A stretch of DNA of 39,759 nucleotides from Erysipelotrichaceae bacterium (GTDB lineage Bacteria; Bacillota_I; Bacilli_A; Erysipelotrichales; Erysipelotrichaceae), in NCBI GenBank assembly GCA_015058875.1, contig SVBN01000025.1:1-39759 (forward strand), read 5' to 3'. A program made the translations under genes and the position numbers. The notes below the pieces were generated by a model, which was given only the letters and a program-made list of their open reading frames with translations, ran no database searches and had not been told where the DNA came from. Position 1 is the stretch's first letter. Every line of letters starts with the position of its first letter. Below, piece by piece: positions 15,643 through 24,427 of this stretch.

Positions 15643-16725
15643 ATGAACGCAAAGAAATTTATGTCAGGTTTCCTGGCAGCTGCACTGCTTGCAGGCTGCA
15701 GCTCCGGATCTGCTTCCGGAAGCGGTGAAGCTCAGGAAGAAGGCGGCGCAAAGAAGATCGATACACTTCACTTCCAGTTTGTACCTTCCAGAGATCCCGG
15801 TGAGATCATCGAAGGAACAAAGGATCTCGGTCAGCTCGTCATCGACGAAATGGCTACCCGCGGATACGAAATCGGCAATGTTGACATCACAGTAAGTGAT
15901 TCCTATGAAGCTGCCGGTGAAGCGCTCTCCGCAGGTTCCATCGAAGTCGCATGGCTGCCGGGCGGAACTTATGCATTATATTCCGAAGAAACAGATGTCA
16001 TTCTGACTGCTACAAGAAACGGTCTGTCCAATGACTCCGAAGAACCGTCCGACTGGAACGGTCAGGAAAATGCAACTCAGAAGAATGGCCCGCAGGTTAA
16101 GTACTACCGTTCCCTGATCTATGCAACACCGTCCGAATACGGCAAGGTTCTTGCTGAAAAGGTCAACAACCATGAAGAACTGACATGGGAAGACCTCGAC
16201 AAGGCAAGCTGGGCTGTTATGAACGTTTCCAGCTCCGCAGGTTATATCTATCCGACAATCTGGCTGATGGAAAAATACGGAAAGAAGATCACAGACCTCT
16301 CCAACGTTACAACAATGGACGGCTACATGGCTGCATTCCAGCAGGCTGCTGCCGAGCAGGTTGACGTTATTGTCTGCTACGCTGACGGAAGAAACGACTA
16401 TGAAGGTTCCTGGAACCTCCCGGCTGACAAGCAGGATGATACAGGACACCAGGGTCTCGGACGTGTTGACGGCGGTTCCATCTGGGATGAGCTGAATGTT
16501 ATCGGTGTTACTGAAGGTATCTATAACGACACAGTCGCTATTACAAAGGCTAACCCTGACATCTATAACGATGAATTCAAGACAGCTCTTCAGGACTCCC
16601 TGATTGCAATTTCCGAAACAGAAAAGGGCAAGGAAATCTTCGCAGTTTATTCCCACACCGGTTATGCAAAGGCTACAGATGCCGAGTATGACGGTGCCCG
16701 TACAGCTCTTGAAGTTGTAAAATAA
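15643..16725 (+). CDS. phnD: PhnD-type phosphate/phosphonate ABC binding lipoprotein
   Basis: The 360-residue protein has a lipoprotein signal (FLAAALLAGCSSGS) and the PhnD fold: LHFQFVPSRDPGEI, VIDEMATRGYEIGNVDITVSDSYEAAGEALSAG, VAWLPGGTYALY, and late ITKANPDIYNDEFKTALQDSL and FAVYSHTGYAKATDAEYD. Family members bind phosphonates, phosphite or phosphate esters. It starts at 15643 with AGGAGGAAAG. It uses a narrow, optimal-looking set of codons compared with its neighbours, which suggests high expression. A strong hairpin separates it from phnC, consistent with excess binding protein. The ligand is unknown. Confidence 0.9.
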   Translation: MNAKKFMSGFLAAALLAGCSSGSASGSGEAQEEGGAKKIDTLHFQFVPSRDPGEIIEGTKDLGQLVIDEMATRGYEIGNVDITVSDSYEAAGEALSAGSIEVAWLPGGTYALYSEETDVILTATRNGLSNDSEEPSDWNGQENATQKNGPQVKYYRSLIYATPSEYGKVLAEKVNNHEELTWEDLDKASWAVMNVSSSAGYIYPTIWLMEKYGKKITDLSNVTTMDGYMAAFQQAAAEQVDVIVCYADGRNDYEGSWNLPADKQDDTGHQGLGRVDGGSIWDELNVIGVTEGIYNDTVAITKANPDIYNDEFKTALQDSLIAISETEKGKEIFAVYSHTGYAKATDAEYDGARTALEVVK

Positions 16726-16743
16726 GGTTAAGGAAGATTGATG

Positions 16744-16780
16744 AAAACAGAGCAGTTTTGCAAAGGCTGCTCTGTTTTTT
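16744..16780 (+). terminator. Strong hairpin between phnD and phnC
   Basis: AAAACAGAGCAG and CTGCTCTGTTTT form a perfect 12-bp stem around an 11-base loop, followed by further T. It would stop most transcripts after phnD; downstream genes need read-through or another promoter, and no convincing one is visible before 16830. Confidence 0.85.
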
Positions 16781-16829
16781 CAGAATTATCAGAATCACAG
16801 TATCATACGGCGAAAGGAGAACGCAGAAT

Positions 16830-17609
16830 ATGATTGAGTTTAAAGACGTATCAAAGACTTATCCGAACGGTACGAAAGGCCTCCAGCATGTCAACCTGCA
16901 GATCGAGCAGGGGGAATTCGTTGCGATTATCGGTCTTTCCGGTGCCGGAAAATCCACACTGATCCGCACGATCAACCGCATGATTGACATCACCGGAGGA
17001 CAGCTTCTGGTCGACGGAACGGATGTGATGACGCTGAAAGGAAAATCACTGCGCAAGTTCCGCCGTAAGATCGGCATGATTTTCCAGTCCTTCAACCTTG
17101 TATCCAGATCTTCCGTTATCAAGAACGTTCTTTCCAGCAATGTCCCCGACATGCCCTGGTATAAGGTCCTGTTCGGCATCTATTCGAAGGAACAGAAGAT
17201 GCATGCCCTGGAAGCACTGGATAAAGTCAATATTCTCGATAAGGCATATCACCGCTGCGACGAGCTTTCCGGCGGTCAGATGCAGCGTGTTGCGCTGGCC
17301 AGAACGCTCGCCCAGAATCCTTCCATTATACTTGCGGACGAACCGGTCGCTTCCCTGGACCCGATCATGGCGGATGTTGTCATGAGCGACTTCCAGAAAA
17401 TCAATCAGGAAATGAACATCACGATCCTGCTCAATATCCACCATGTCGACCTGGCGCTGAAATATGCCAGCCGTGTCATCGGTGTCAGAGCCGGTCAGAT
17501 CGTTTATGACGGACCTGCCGCAAATGTGACGCAGGATATTCTTGATCAGGTATATAACGGAAAAGCAGTTCCGAAATCAACGGATATCAAAACTGAGGCG
17601 GAGGCATAA
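16830..17609 (+). CDS. phnC: PhnC-type phosphonate ABC ATPase
   Basis: This 259-residue ABC ATPase carries Walker A GLSGAGKST, the Q-loop MIFQSFNLV, signature ELSGGQMQRVALA, Walker B IILADEPVASLDP and a switch histidine in LLNIHHVDLALKYA. The N-R-S-K-rich insert after the Q-loop (VIKNVLSSNVPDMPWYKVLFGIYSK) is typical of PhnC. The start is the ATG at 16830 preceded by GGAGAACGC; upstream in-frame codons lie inside the terminator hairpin. It is three bases from the first permease gene. Confidence 0.92.
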   Translation: MIEFKDVSKTYPNGTKGLQHVNLQIEQGEFVAIIGLSGAGKSTLIRTINRMIDITGGQLLVDGTDVMTLKGKSLRKFRRKIGMIFQSFNLVSRSSVIKNVLSSNVPDMPWYKVLFGIYSKEQKMHALEALDKVNILDKAYHRCDELSGGQMQRVALARTLAQNPSIILADEPVASLDPIMADVVMSDFQKINQEMNITILLNIHHVDLALKYASRVIGVRAGQIVYDGPAANVTQDILDQVYNGKAVPKSTDIKTEAEA

Positions 17610-17612
17610 TCT

Positions 17613-18458
17613 ATGAGTGCCCCGAAGGTCAGAAAAACTCCGCTCTTTGACCGTGTGTTCAAACCCGAGCACATCGTCCTTAACAACGGAAACAGCGTGG
17701 ACAGACCGCGCAGCCGGATGCCGATGATTCTGATCTGTCTTCTGATTGTCATTTACATCTCGATGAAAATGACGGGATTCAATATGGGAATTATCGTCAG
17801 CCGTGCCGCACAGCTGACAGTCATTCTCGGACAGATCTTCCATCCGAATTTCTCTTACTTCCCGAATGTAATCACACCGCTGATCGAAACGATCAAGATG
17901 TCGATTCTCGGTACCGTTGCCGGATGCGCGATCGGACTTCCGCTGTCGATTCTTGCCTCCAGCAATATCAACAGCAACCGTCCCTCACTGCTCGTCATCC
18001 GCTTTATCCTTTCCATCATGCGTTCCGTTCCGACCCTGATTTATGCTTCGGTTCTGGCGCTGGTGTTCGGACTCGGTACATTTGCCGGTACGCTTGCAAT
18101 TACCGTATTCACGATTGGTATTGTCGCCAAGATGCTGTATGAAAGCATTGAGACCATTGACATGAAGCCGTATGAGGCCATGGTCAGCTTTGGTGCTTCA
18201 ACGCTCCAGGCATTCTGGACAGCCTGCATGCCGCAGATTCTGCCGACCTATATCGACGACTGCCTGTACTGCTTTGAACTGAACGTACGTGCATCTTCGA
18301 TTCTCGGTTATGTCGGTGCCGGCGGTCTCGGCGTGCTGATCCGTGAAAGAACCGGACTGCGTGCTTATAATGATCTCGGCATGGTACTGCTGATTCTCTT
18401 TATCGTAGTTCTTGTCATTGACTTTGCGAACGACTATGTCCGTTCGAAGATTTCCTGA
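17613..18458 (+). CDS. phnE: PhnE-type permease 1
   Basis: The 281-residue permease has a cytoplasmic N-terminal extension of about 40 residues, then about six hydrophobic helices. The permease coupling loop reads EAMVSFGASTLQAFWTACMPQILP, and the following SSILGYVGAGGLGVLI stretch is characteristic of PhnE. It forms a heterodimer-like channel with the second PhnE copy encoded 12 bases downstream. Two-permease versions of the PhnCDEE system are common in Bacillota. Confidence 0.9.
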   Translation: MSAPKVRKTPLFDRVFKPEHIVLNNGNSVDRPRSRMPMILICLLIVIYISMKMTGFNMGIIVSRAAQLTVILGQIFHPNFSYFPNVITPLIETIKMSILGTVAGCAIGLPLSILASSNINSNRPSLLVIRFILSIMRSVPTLIYASVLALVFGLGTFAGTLAITVFTIGIVAKMLYESIETIDMKPYEAMVSFGASTLQAFWTACMPQILPTYIDDCLYCFELNVRASSILGYVGAGGLGVLIRERTGLRAYNDLGMVLLILFIVVLVIDFANDYVRSKIS

Positions 18459-18470
18459 GGAGGTGCACGC

Positions 18471-19280
18471 ATGACAGTATTAGAACAGCTTCAGGCTGAG
18501 CCTAAAAATCTCTGGAAACGCGTTGTTCTCTTCCTTGTGCTTCTGGCAGTGGTTGCCTGGGGCAGCGATTCCATTTCCTATAACGGCATTGCCGCGAAGG
18601 GCTCGGTTGTCGCTTCCGGTATCATTCACGGCATTACCCATCCGAATACATCACTGCTGTTCTCACTCAGCGACAGCGGCGTTCCTTATCTGGTTCTGCA
18701 GACCATCGCCATCGCGATTCTCGGCACCATTTTCGGCGCCATCCTGGCCATCCCGATCAGCTTCCTTTCTTCCACAAACATTGTACCGAAGTGGGTTGCC
18801 TATATCTTCCGTGCACTGATCCTTCTGATCAGAACCATTCCTTCCATGGTTTGGGCACTGGTATGGATCAGAGTTACAGGTCCGGGGGCGCTGTGCGGCG
18901 TCGTGACCCAGTCGGTCTGCTCGATCGGCATGATTTCAAAGATGTACATCACGGCAATCGAAGATCTGGATACCGGTATCCTGGAATCCCTGGATGCGGC
19001 CGGCTGCAACTCCTTTGAAAAGATCCGTGTCGGCATTCTGCCGCAGCTTTCCGCAAGCTTTATTTCCACGGCTATTTACCGTTTCGATATCAACCTGAAG
19101 GATGCAACAACTCTCGGTATCGTCGGTGCCGGCGGTATCGGTTCCCCGCTCGTTCAGTCGATTACCTATTCCAGATGGTCCAATGTCGGCGCATTCCTGT
19201 GGGCATTGATCTTCCTGGTTCTGATCATTGAGTACTTCTCGACAAAGATCCGCTCCACACTGGCAAGAGGAAAGCAGTAA
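18471..19280 (+). CDS. phnE: PhnE-type permease 2
   Basis: The 269-residue permease has about six hydrophobic helices. The coupling loop ESLDAAGCNSFEKIRVGILPQL and the motif ATTLGIVGAGGIGSPLV parallel those of the preceding permease. GGAGG stands before the ATG. The stop codon TAA overlaps the ATG of the nucleotidase gene by one base, tying import to an intracellular phosphatase. Confidence 0.9.
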   Translation: MTVLEQLQAEPKNLWKRVVLFLVLLAVVAWGSDSISYNGIAAKGSVVASGIIHGITHPNTSLLFSLSDSGVPYLVLQTIAIAILGTIFGAILAIPISFLSSTNIVPKWVAYIFRALILLIRTIPSMVWALVWIRVTGPGALCGVVTQSVCSIGMISKMYITAIEDLDTGILESLDAAGCNSFEKIRVGILPQLSASFISTAIYRFDINLKDATTLGIVGAGGIGSPLVQSITYSRWSNVGAFLWALIFLVLIIEYFSTKIRSTLARGKQ

Positions 19281-20791
19281 TGTCACTCATCCGGATTCTT
19301 GCGACATCGGATGTGCACGGAACGGTATTCCCGGAATATTACGGAGACCGTTCCTGGCGCAGGCTCGGGATTGCTGCATTGAAGAAGGCATTTGATGAGC
19401 TGCGGGATGAAAACACTTTAATCATCGACAACGGCGATACGCTGGAGGGCACGCCGCTGACATTCCGGCATTATTCCTTTGAACCGGATCAGGTATGCCC
19501 GATTACAAAAGCAATGAAAGCTGCCGGATATGATCTGATCAATCTCGGCAATCATGACTTCAACTACGGTGAGCAGGCGATGTTCACGCATCTGGAGAAT
19601 TCCGGTGCCGCCTGCATCACTGCCAATGTCTTTTACAAAGGCGAACGGATCTGTCCGCCTTACCGCATCATCGAAAAGGGCGGAAAGAAGCTTGCCGTAT
19701 TCGGCGTAATCACCCAGTACATTCCGTTCTGGGAAAAGGCGGAGCATATCCGCAATTTCACCTTTGCGGATGCTTTTGAAACCGCAAAGGAAATCACACG
19801 GATGATCCGCGAAAATGAACAGGCCGATTATGTCGTATGCTGCTATCACGGCGGATTTGAGCGTGATATCGAAACAGGCGAGCCCAACCAGGATCTGACC
19901 GGTGAAAATGAAGGATATATGATGCTGAAGGAAATCGAAGGCATCGATATCCTGATCAGCGGCCACCAGCACCGGACCCTGTGCGGACAGGCGTTCGGAA
20001 AAGTCTATACCCAGACAGCCTCCACCGGCAGTGAATTCGCCTGCATCGAGATCGATGAAACCGGTATCCATGCAGAAATCCGCAAACCTGCGGAAGAAGC
20101 GGATCAGCAGGTTCTGGATCTTGTGCAGGAAGAAGAGGACGCATGCCAGATCTGGCTCGACCAGGCGCTCGGCAGATGCATTTCCGATCTGAAAGTCACC
20201 GATGAATTCGATGCAAGACTCCACAAGACACAGCTGATTACATTTCTGAACAAAGTACAGGCGGAAGCCACCGGCGCACAGCTGTCGGCTTCGGCACTGT
20301 TCTCCGGCGCTACCGGATTTGATTCCGAAATCACGATGCGCAATATCGTTTCCACATATGTTTTCCCGAACACGCTGACGCTCAAGAAAATGAGCGGAAA
20401 ACAGCTGCGGGCATATCTGGAGAAATGCGCAGAGTATTGGGATGTCAGAGACGGACAGATCATTGTTTCACCGGCATTTGATTATCCGACGCCGATGCAT
20501 TTCAACTATGACATGATCGACGGGGCGGAGTATACAATCAAAGCCTCCAATCCCGTCGGACAGAGGATTGTATCCCTGAAGGTGGACGGAAAAGACGTGA
20601 CGGATGATGATTTCTTTACGATCTGCGTCAACAACTACCGCGCCGGCGGAAGCGGCGGATTCTCCATGGTCCGCGAAGCAGAAACGCTGAAGGAAGATCT
20701 GACTGCGATGGTCGATATTCTGGCGGCATATATCATGGATAAGAAAACGATTGAATTCGAGCCTGTGCACAACATTCAGGTCATCGTATAG
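19280..20791 (+). CDS. Cytoplasmic 5'-nucleotidase/2',3'-cyclic phosphodiesterase-family enzyme
   Basis: The 503-residue protein has the two-domain UshA/YfkN-type layout. The N-terminal metallophosphatase domain carries ATSDVHG, IIDNGDTLEG, NLGNHDFNYG, YHGG and ISGHQHR. The C-terminal 5_nucleotid_C domain has YVFPNTLTLKKMSGKQLRAYLE and NNYRAGGSGGFSM. Unlike UshA and most homologues it has no signal peptide, so it should work in the cytoplasm. It is translationally coupled to the PhnDCEE importer, suggesting that it releases phosphate from an imported phosphate ester. The substrate is inference; nucleotides, cyclic nucleotides or sugar phosphates are all possible. Confidence 0.88.
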   Translation: MSLIRILATSDVHGTVFPEYYGDRSWRRLGIAALKKAFDELRDENTLIIDNGDTLEGTPLTFRHYSFEPDQVCPITKAMKAAGYDLINLGNHDFNYGEQAMFTHLENSGAACITANVFYKGERICPPYRIIEKGGKKLAVFGVITQYIPFWEKAEHIRNFTFADAFETAKEITRMIRENEQADYVVCCYHGGFERDIETGEPNQDLTGENEGYMMLKEIEGIDILISGHQHRTLCGQAFGKVYTQTASTGSEFACIEIDETGIHAEIRKPAEEADQQVLDLVQEEEDACQIWLDQALGRCISDLKVTDEFDARLHKTQLITFLNKVQAEATGAQLSASALFSGATGFDSEITMRNIVSTYVFPNTLTLKKMSGKQLRAYLEKCAEYWDVRDGQIIVSPAFDYPTPMHFNYDMIDGAEYTIKASNPVGQRIVSLKVDGKDVTDDDFFTICVNNYRAGGSGGFSMVREAETLKEDLTAMVDILAAYIMDKKTIEFEPVHNIQVIV

Positions 20792-20804
20792 GAAGGCTGC
20801 GCGG

Positions 20805-21764
20805 ATGTCCGAAGTATTTCATACCATCCTGCTGGTCGCATTGCCGGCAAGCGGGAAATCCGAGCTGCGCAATCTGATGGCACATATGCCTGCAGATCAG
20901 CTGAAGATGGAATTCCATATCGGTGAAACACTGCAGCTGGATGATTTTCCCTACGTGCATCTGATGCGCAGAATCGATGAGGAACTGACGGAAATCGGCG
21001 AACCTCCGGTATATTATCCCGGAAACAATCCGTTTTACGATCCCCGGGACTGGGGAACGCTGATCAGACTGCTCAATGAAGATTACAATGATCTTCTGAA
21101 CCGGAATACGGTTCATCCGGACAGTGCGGCGGAATATCTGCTGGAGCGGATCGACCGGGCATCACTGGCGGTCGGACTCCCGCCGCGGAACGCATTGCTG
21201 AAAGATGTGCGCAGGCAGATCGCCGCAAAGCTGGAGACGGAAGCCCGCGCCATGCTGGAAGAAAAGCAGGCCCAGTATCCGGAAAGCTTTGAAGGAAAGA
21301 CGATCATCATCGAATGCGCAAGAGGCGGACCGGACGGAGCGTCCATGCCGCTGACCGGAGCGTACGGATACCAGTATTCCTTTGCACAGCTGTCTCCGGA
21401 AATCCTGGAACATGCTGCGGTGCTGTATATTCTGGTCACACCGGAAGAAAGCAGAAGGAAAAACTTCGAACGGACGGATCCGGATGATCCGGGATCCAAC
21501 CTGTTCCATGGCGTACCGCTTTCCGTCATGCTCGGAGATTACGGGTGTGATGACATGCAGTATCTGCTGGATACGTCCGGCAAACCGGATACCATTGTGA
21601 TCCATGCATACGGAAGGGAGTATGTTCTTCCGGCCGGCGTCTTCGACAACCGTAAGGACATGACAAGCTTCCTGCGTCAGGATCCCTCAGAGTGGGATCC
21701 GGAGATGCTGAAGGAAGTCACGCAGGCATTAAAGGCTGTCACAGACAGAATGCAGAGAATATGA
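20805..21764 (+). CDS. P-loop NTPase, unknown function, in the importer operon
   Basis: The 319-residue protein begins with a P-loop (LLVALPASGKSE, near residue 12) like that of small-molecule kinases. Further recognisable features are a FHIGETLQLDDFPYVHLM stretch, a helical middle and an IIIECARGG strand (possibly Walker B-like) near residue 168. I do not recognise a named family; related proteins are uncharacterised. It follows the nucleotidase by 13 bases and precedes a terminator, so it is the last gene of the phn-like operon. A kinase or nucleotide-handling role is only suggested by the P-loop and neighbours. Confidence 0.7.
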   Translation: MSEVFHTILLVALPASGKSELRNLMAHMPADQLKMEFHIGETLQLDDFPYVHLMRRIDEELTEIGEPPVYYPGNNPFYDPRDWGTLIRLLNEDYNDLLNRNTVHPDSAAEYLLERIDRASLAVGLPPRNALLKDVRRQIAAKLETEARAMLEEKQAQYPESFEGKTIIIECARGGPDGASMPLTGAYGYQYSFAQLSPEILEHAAVLYILVTPEESRRKNFERTDPDDPGSNLFHGVPLSVMLGDYGCDDMQYLLDTSGKPDTIVIHAYGREYVLPAGVFDNRKDMTSFLRQDPSEWDPEMLKEVTQALKAVTDRMQRI

Positions 21765-21768
21765 AACC

Positions 21769-21795
21769 AAGGGAGATCCAAGGATCTCTCTTTTT
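21769..21795 (+). terminator. Terminator of the phn-nucleotidase operon
   Basis: AGGGAGATCC and GGATCTCTCT pair closely (one G-U) and run into TTTTTC. Confidence 0.8.
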
Positions 21796-21860
21796 CTACG
21801 GATAACGCTTTTCCTGCAGTTCATAACGCTGTTATTGTTCTTTCCGGCATCTCATGAAAG

Positions 21861-21866
21861 TATAAT
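21861..21866 (+). promoter_or_regulatory. -10 box for the membrane protein-PhzF-EFR1 unit
   Basis: A TATAAT at 21861-21866 lies 25 bases before the ATG at 21891. The nearest -35-like sequence (TTGTTC, 21835-21840) is at a wide 20-base spacing. Confidence 0.5.
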
Positions 21867-21890
21867 GATTAAAAACTGCAGGATCTGATT

Positions 21891-22541
21891 ATGTGGACAC
21901 AGGGAACAGAACTTACAACAGCCGTTACGGATCTGATCAATGGCATCATGGCAGTGATACTGCTGCTGCGCATGGGAAAACTGAAGGCATGCGGTTTGAG
22001 AAACGTGTGGATGGTTTTCTACCTGATGCTGGGACTTGTCAGTCTGATCGGATTTCCGGCGCATGCCTTCGTCATGAGCGCCGAAACAAATCACCGGATC
22101 TGGGCGGTTCTTTATCCCTGCATGATTGCCATGGTGCTCAGCTATTACGCAGCTGTCGTCTGTAATGTTAAGGGGGATGCGGCGATGCGGAAAGCGCTGA
22201 TGATTCTGATACCGGCATCTGCCGCAGCCAGTGCGGGACTGATCTGGATGGACCGGAATATGCGTTCGCGGGCGTTCATTGTCTTCGGCTTATGGTGTCT
22301 GATCCTGCTGGCCGGTATCCTTGGCAACCTGATTCCGGCCGCAAAAAAGAATCCGTTATATAAAAGCTATCTTGCAGCACTGGCACTGCTGGTAACCGGA
22401 AGCATTCTGCAGAGCATGAAGTTCATCCGTTTCACACTGATATTCGAATTCAATTACAACGGCGTTTATCATTTTGCCATACTGCTGCTGATGCTGGTGC
22501 AGTATTGGGGCGTATGCAGAAGAATAAAGGAGATTGGCTGA
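21891..22541 (+). CDS. Seven-helix membrane protein of unknown function
   Basis: The 216-residue protein has about seven hydrophobic helices with short loops. The last helices contain IFEFNYNGVYHFAILLLMLVQYWGV; an N-x-N-G-V-Y-H motif at the start of the last helix recalls ceramidase/hemolysin III-like and DUF6962-like membrane families, but I cannot confirm membership. No signal peptide or catalytic motif is clear. The ribosome site is poor (GGAT). The stop is one base before the PhzF start, so the two are likely cotranscribed. Confidence 0.65.
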   Translation: MWTQGTELTTAVTDLINGIMAVILLLRMGKLKACGLRNVWMVFYLMLGLVSLIGFPAHAFVMSAETNHRIWAVLYPCMIAMVLSYYAAVVCNVKGDAAMRKALMILIPASAAASAGLIWMDRNMRSRAFIVFGLWCLILLAGILGNLIPAAKKNPLYKSYLAALALLVTGSILQSMKFIRFTLIFEFNYNGVYHFAILLLMLVQYWGVCRRIKEIG

Positions 22542-22542
22542 T

Positions 22543-23325
22543 ATGAAGCAGTATATCATCGATGCATTTACGGACAGACCGTTTTCCGGCAATCCGGCGG
22601 CGGTATGCATTATGGATGAATGGCCGGCGGATGCATCCATGATGAAACTGGCCAGGGAAAACAACCTTTCCGAAACAGCGTTTCTTGTGAAGGAAAAACA
22701 GGGATGGCATCTGAGATGGTTCACGCCGGGAACGGAAGTGGATCTCTGCGGACATGCCACCCTGGCGTCGTCATTCGCCGTGCTGAACTATATTGAACCG
22801 GATCAGAATGAAGTGCATTTCCATACAAGAAGCGGGGAACTGATCATCCGCAGGAAGAACGGTCTTTATGAAATGGAATTTCCTGTTTATGAACAGGAAG
22901 AAATCCCGGTAACGGATCTGATGGAACAGGCGTTCGGCACCAGGCCTGAGAAAGCATATCTCGGCGTCGATCTGGTCTGCGTTTTTGATAATGAAGAAGC
23001 CGTCAGGAAGATGCGTCCGGATCAGAATCTGCTTGTCCGGCTGCCGGGCAGAATACAGAATGTGACGGCGAAGGGGAAGGAAACCGACTGTGTTTCCAGA
23101 AGCTTCTGCCCGAAACTTGCAATCGCGGAAGACCCGGTATGCGGTTCGGCACACTGCCAGATCGCACCGTACTGGGCGTCCGTATACGAAAAAAACGAAA
23201 TACATGCATACCAGGCATCCGCACGGGGCGGATATCTGACATGTACAGTTGACGGCAATCAGATCAAAATCAGCGGCAATGCCGTGATTGTTGCTGTCTC
23301 GGAAATACTGGCCGTCCTGCAGTAA
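22543..23325 (+). CDS. PhzF-family isomerase/epimerase-like protein
   Basis: The 260-residue protein shows the PhzF duplicated diaminopimelate-epimerase-like fold: YIIDAFTDRPFSGNPAAVCIM at the N-terminus, NNLSETAFL with the family's catalytic glutamate, FTPGTEVDLCGHATLASSF, and late DPVCGSAHCQIAPYW. Roles vary (phenazine synthesis in Pseudomonas, unknown in most Bacillota); there are no phenazine genes here. ATG at 22543 has GGAG ten bases upstream; an in-frame TTG at 22534 is closer to the ribosome site and remains possible. Function unassigned beyond family. Confidence 0.9.
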   Translation: MKQYIIDAFTDRPFSGNPAAVCIMDEWPADASMMKLARENNLSETAFLVKEKQGWHLRWFTPGTEVDLCGHATLASSFAVLNYIEPDQNEVHFHTRSGELIIRRKNGLYEMEFPVYEQEEIPVTDLMEQAFGTRPEKAYLGVDLVCVFDNEEAVRKMRPDQNLLVRLPGRIQNVTAKGKETDCVSRSFCPKLAIAEDPVCGSAHCQIAPYWASVYEKNEIHAYQASARGGYLTCTVDGNQIKISGNAVIVAVSEILAVLQ

Positions 23326-23338
23326 AAGGTGAAGCATT

Positions 23339-24124
23339 ATGATTCTGTATTTCAGTGCAACAGGAAACACCAGACTCATCGCCGAAGCTCTGGCGCATGA
23401 GTTGAACGATGAATGCGTCTCTCTGCTTCAGCGGATCAGAGAGTCCGATTACTCCGATATTCATTCCCGGAATCCGTTCATTTTCTGTGCACCGGTTTAC
23501 ATCAGCGAGCTTCCGGTATTCTTTTCGGAATATCTTCAGAAAGTATCGCTGACGGGATGCGGCGTTGTTTACGGTATCTTAACCAACGGCGGATACTCCG
23601 GAATTGCCGGCGGACAGATGAAAAAAATCATCGAAGAGAAAGGGCTGACCTTCAAAGGCTATGCGGAGTTCAAGCTTGCCAGCAATCATATCACCAACAA
23701 AAGCCATAAACCGTCTGGGGAAGATGAGATTGTGCACAGGATCCGTACATCATTGAGCGGAATCCCGCAGACTGCCGTTACAATACGGAACGGCGGTCAC
23801 TTCAGAAACCGTCATCTTTTCCTGCTGGAATATGCCGTTACGGTTCCCGTGGCTCCGGTTCTCTGCTATTTTAATCAGGGGACTGCCGGATTCCGGGTAA
23901 AGGAAAACTGCATCTCCTGCGGAAAGTGCGCCGGACTCTGTCCGATGAATGTGATCCGTATGGAAGATCATAAACCGGTATGGGATATCCCGGGATGTGC
24001 GCACTGCATGTCATGTATCCAGAACTGTCCGGCTGCGGCAATCGAGTACAAAGATGTGACAGAAGGGCGGAAACGGTATAACGCTTCCGCATACATCCAA
24101 AAAGCTGCTGCGAACGGATTATGA
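23339..24124 (+). CDS. EFR1-type flavodoxin-ferredoxin fusion protein
   Basis: The 261-residue protein joins a flavodoxin-like domain (ILYFSATGNTRLIAEAL with the FMN phosphate loop, APVYISELP, LTNGGYSG) to a C-terminal ferredoxin domain with two cysteine clusters, CISCGKCAGLCPMNVI and CAHCMSCIQNCPAAAIEY, each suited to a [4Fe-4S] centre. Such EFR1-family proteins shuttle electrons in anaerobes. Partners are unknown. The gene lies 13 bases after phzF. A GCCTGC/GCAGGC hairpin without a T run follows at 24128-24147. Confidence 0.92.
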   Translation: MILYFSATGNTRLIAEALAHELNDECVSLLQRIRESDYSDIHSRNPFIFCAPVYISELPVFFSEYLQKVSLTGCGVVYGILTNGGYSGIAGGQMKKIIEEKGLTFKGYAEFKLASNHITNKSHKPSGEDEIVHRIRTSLSGIPQTAVTIRNGGHFRNRHLFLLEYAVTVPVAPVLCYFNQGTAGFRVKENCISCGKCAGLCPMNVIRMEDHKPVWDIPGCAHCMSCIQNCPAAAIEYKDVTEGRKRYNASAYIQKAAANGL

Positions 24125-24157
24125 GATGCCTGCAGTAAAGCGCAGGCGTAAAACTGT

Positions 24158-24186
24158 TTGAATTCATGTGAAAACAGTGGTAACAT
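24158..24186 (+). promoter_or_regulatory. Promoter of the alaS T-box transcript
   Basis: TTGAAT (24158-24163) and TAACAT (24181-24186) have a 17-base spacer. Transcription would start near 24193, just before the T-box leader. Confidence 0.65.
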
Positions 24187-24192
24187 AACTGA

Positions 24193-24420
24193 GAATTCGT
24201 TGAAGAAGACGAGTAGTACGGATCAGATGATCCAGAGAGCGGATGGAAGGTGAAAATCCGTGATTCTGCCGTATGAAGCTGCTTCGGAGAGTGCCCAATC
24301 CGCACCGTATCCGGCGTTAACGGACAATTAAGAGCGCATCTGAAACAGATGCGAATCAGGATGGTACCGCGCAGAAAGCGTTCCTGTGATATTTCACGGG
24401 AACTTTTTTATTGGAGGAGA
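24193..24420 (+). promoter_or_regulatory. T-box riboswitch controlling alaS
   Basis: The leader has T-box landmarks in order: AGTAGT and AGAGAGCGGATGG (stem I), a likely specifier GCT (Ala) in ATGAAGCTGC near 24275-24280, and the T-box core TGGTACCGCG (24362-24371). An intrinsic terminator follows, with stem GTTCCTGTGA/TCACGGGAAC (24380-24403) and six T. Uncharged tRNA-Ala would bind the specifier and the TGG side and favour the antiterminator, raising alaS expression. The Ala codon agrees with the downstream gene; exact stem boundaries were assigned by eye. Confidence 0.92.
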
Positions 24421-24427
24421 AAAGCTT

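Noticed and set aside
22543-23325. Phenazine biosynthesis from the PhzF-family gene
   Set aside because: No other phenazine genes are nearby, and PhzF-like proteins are widespread with other or unknown roles.
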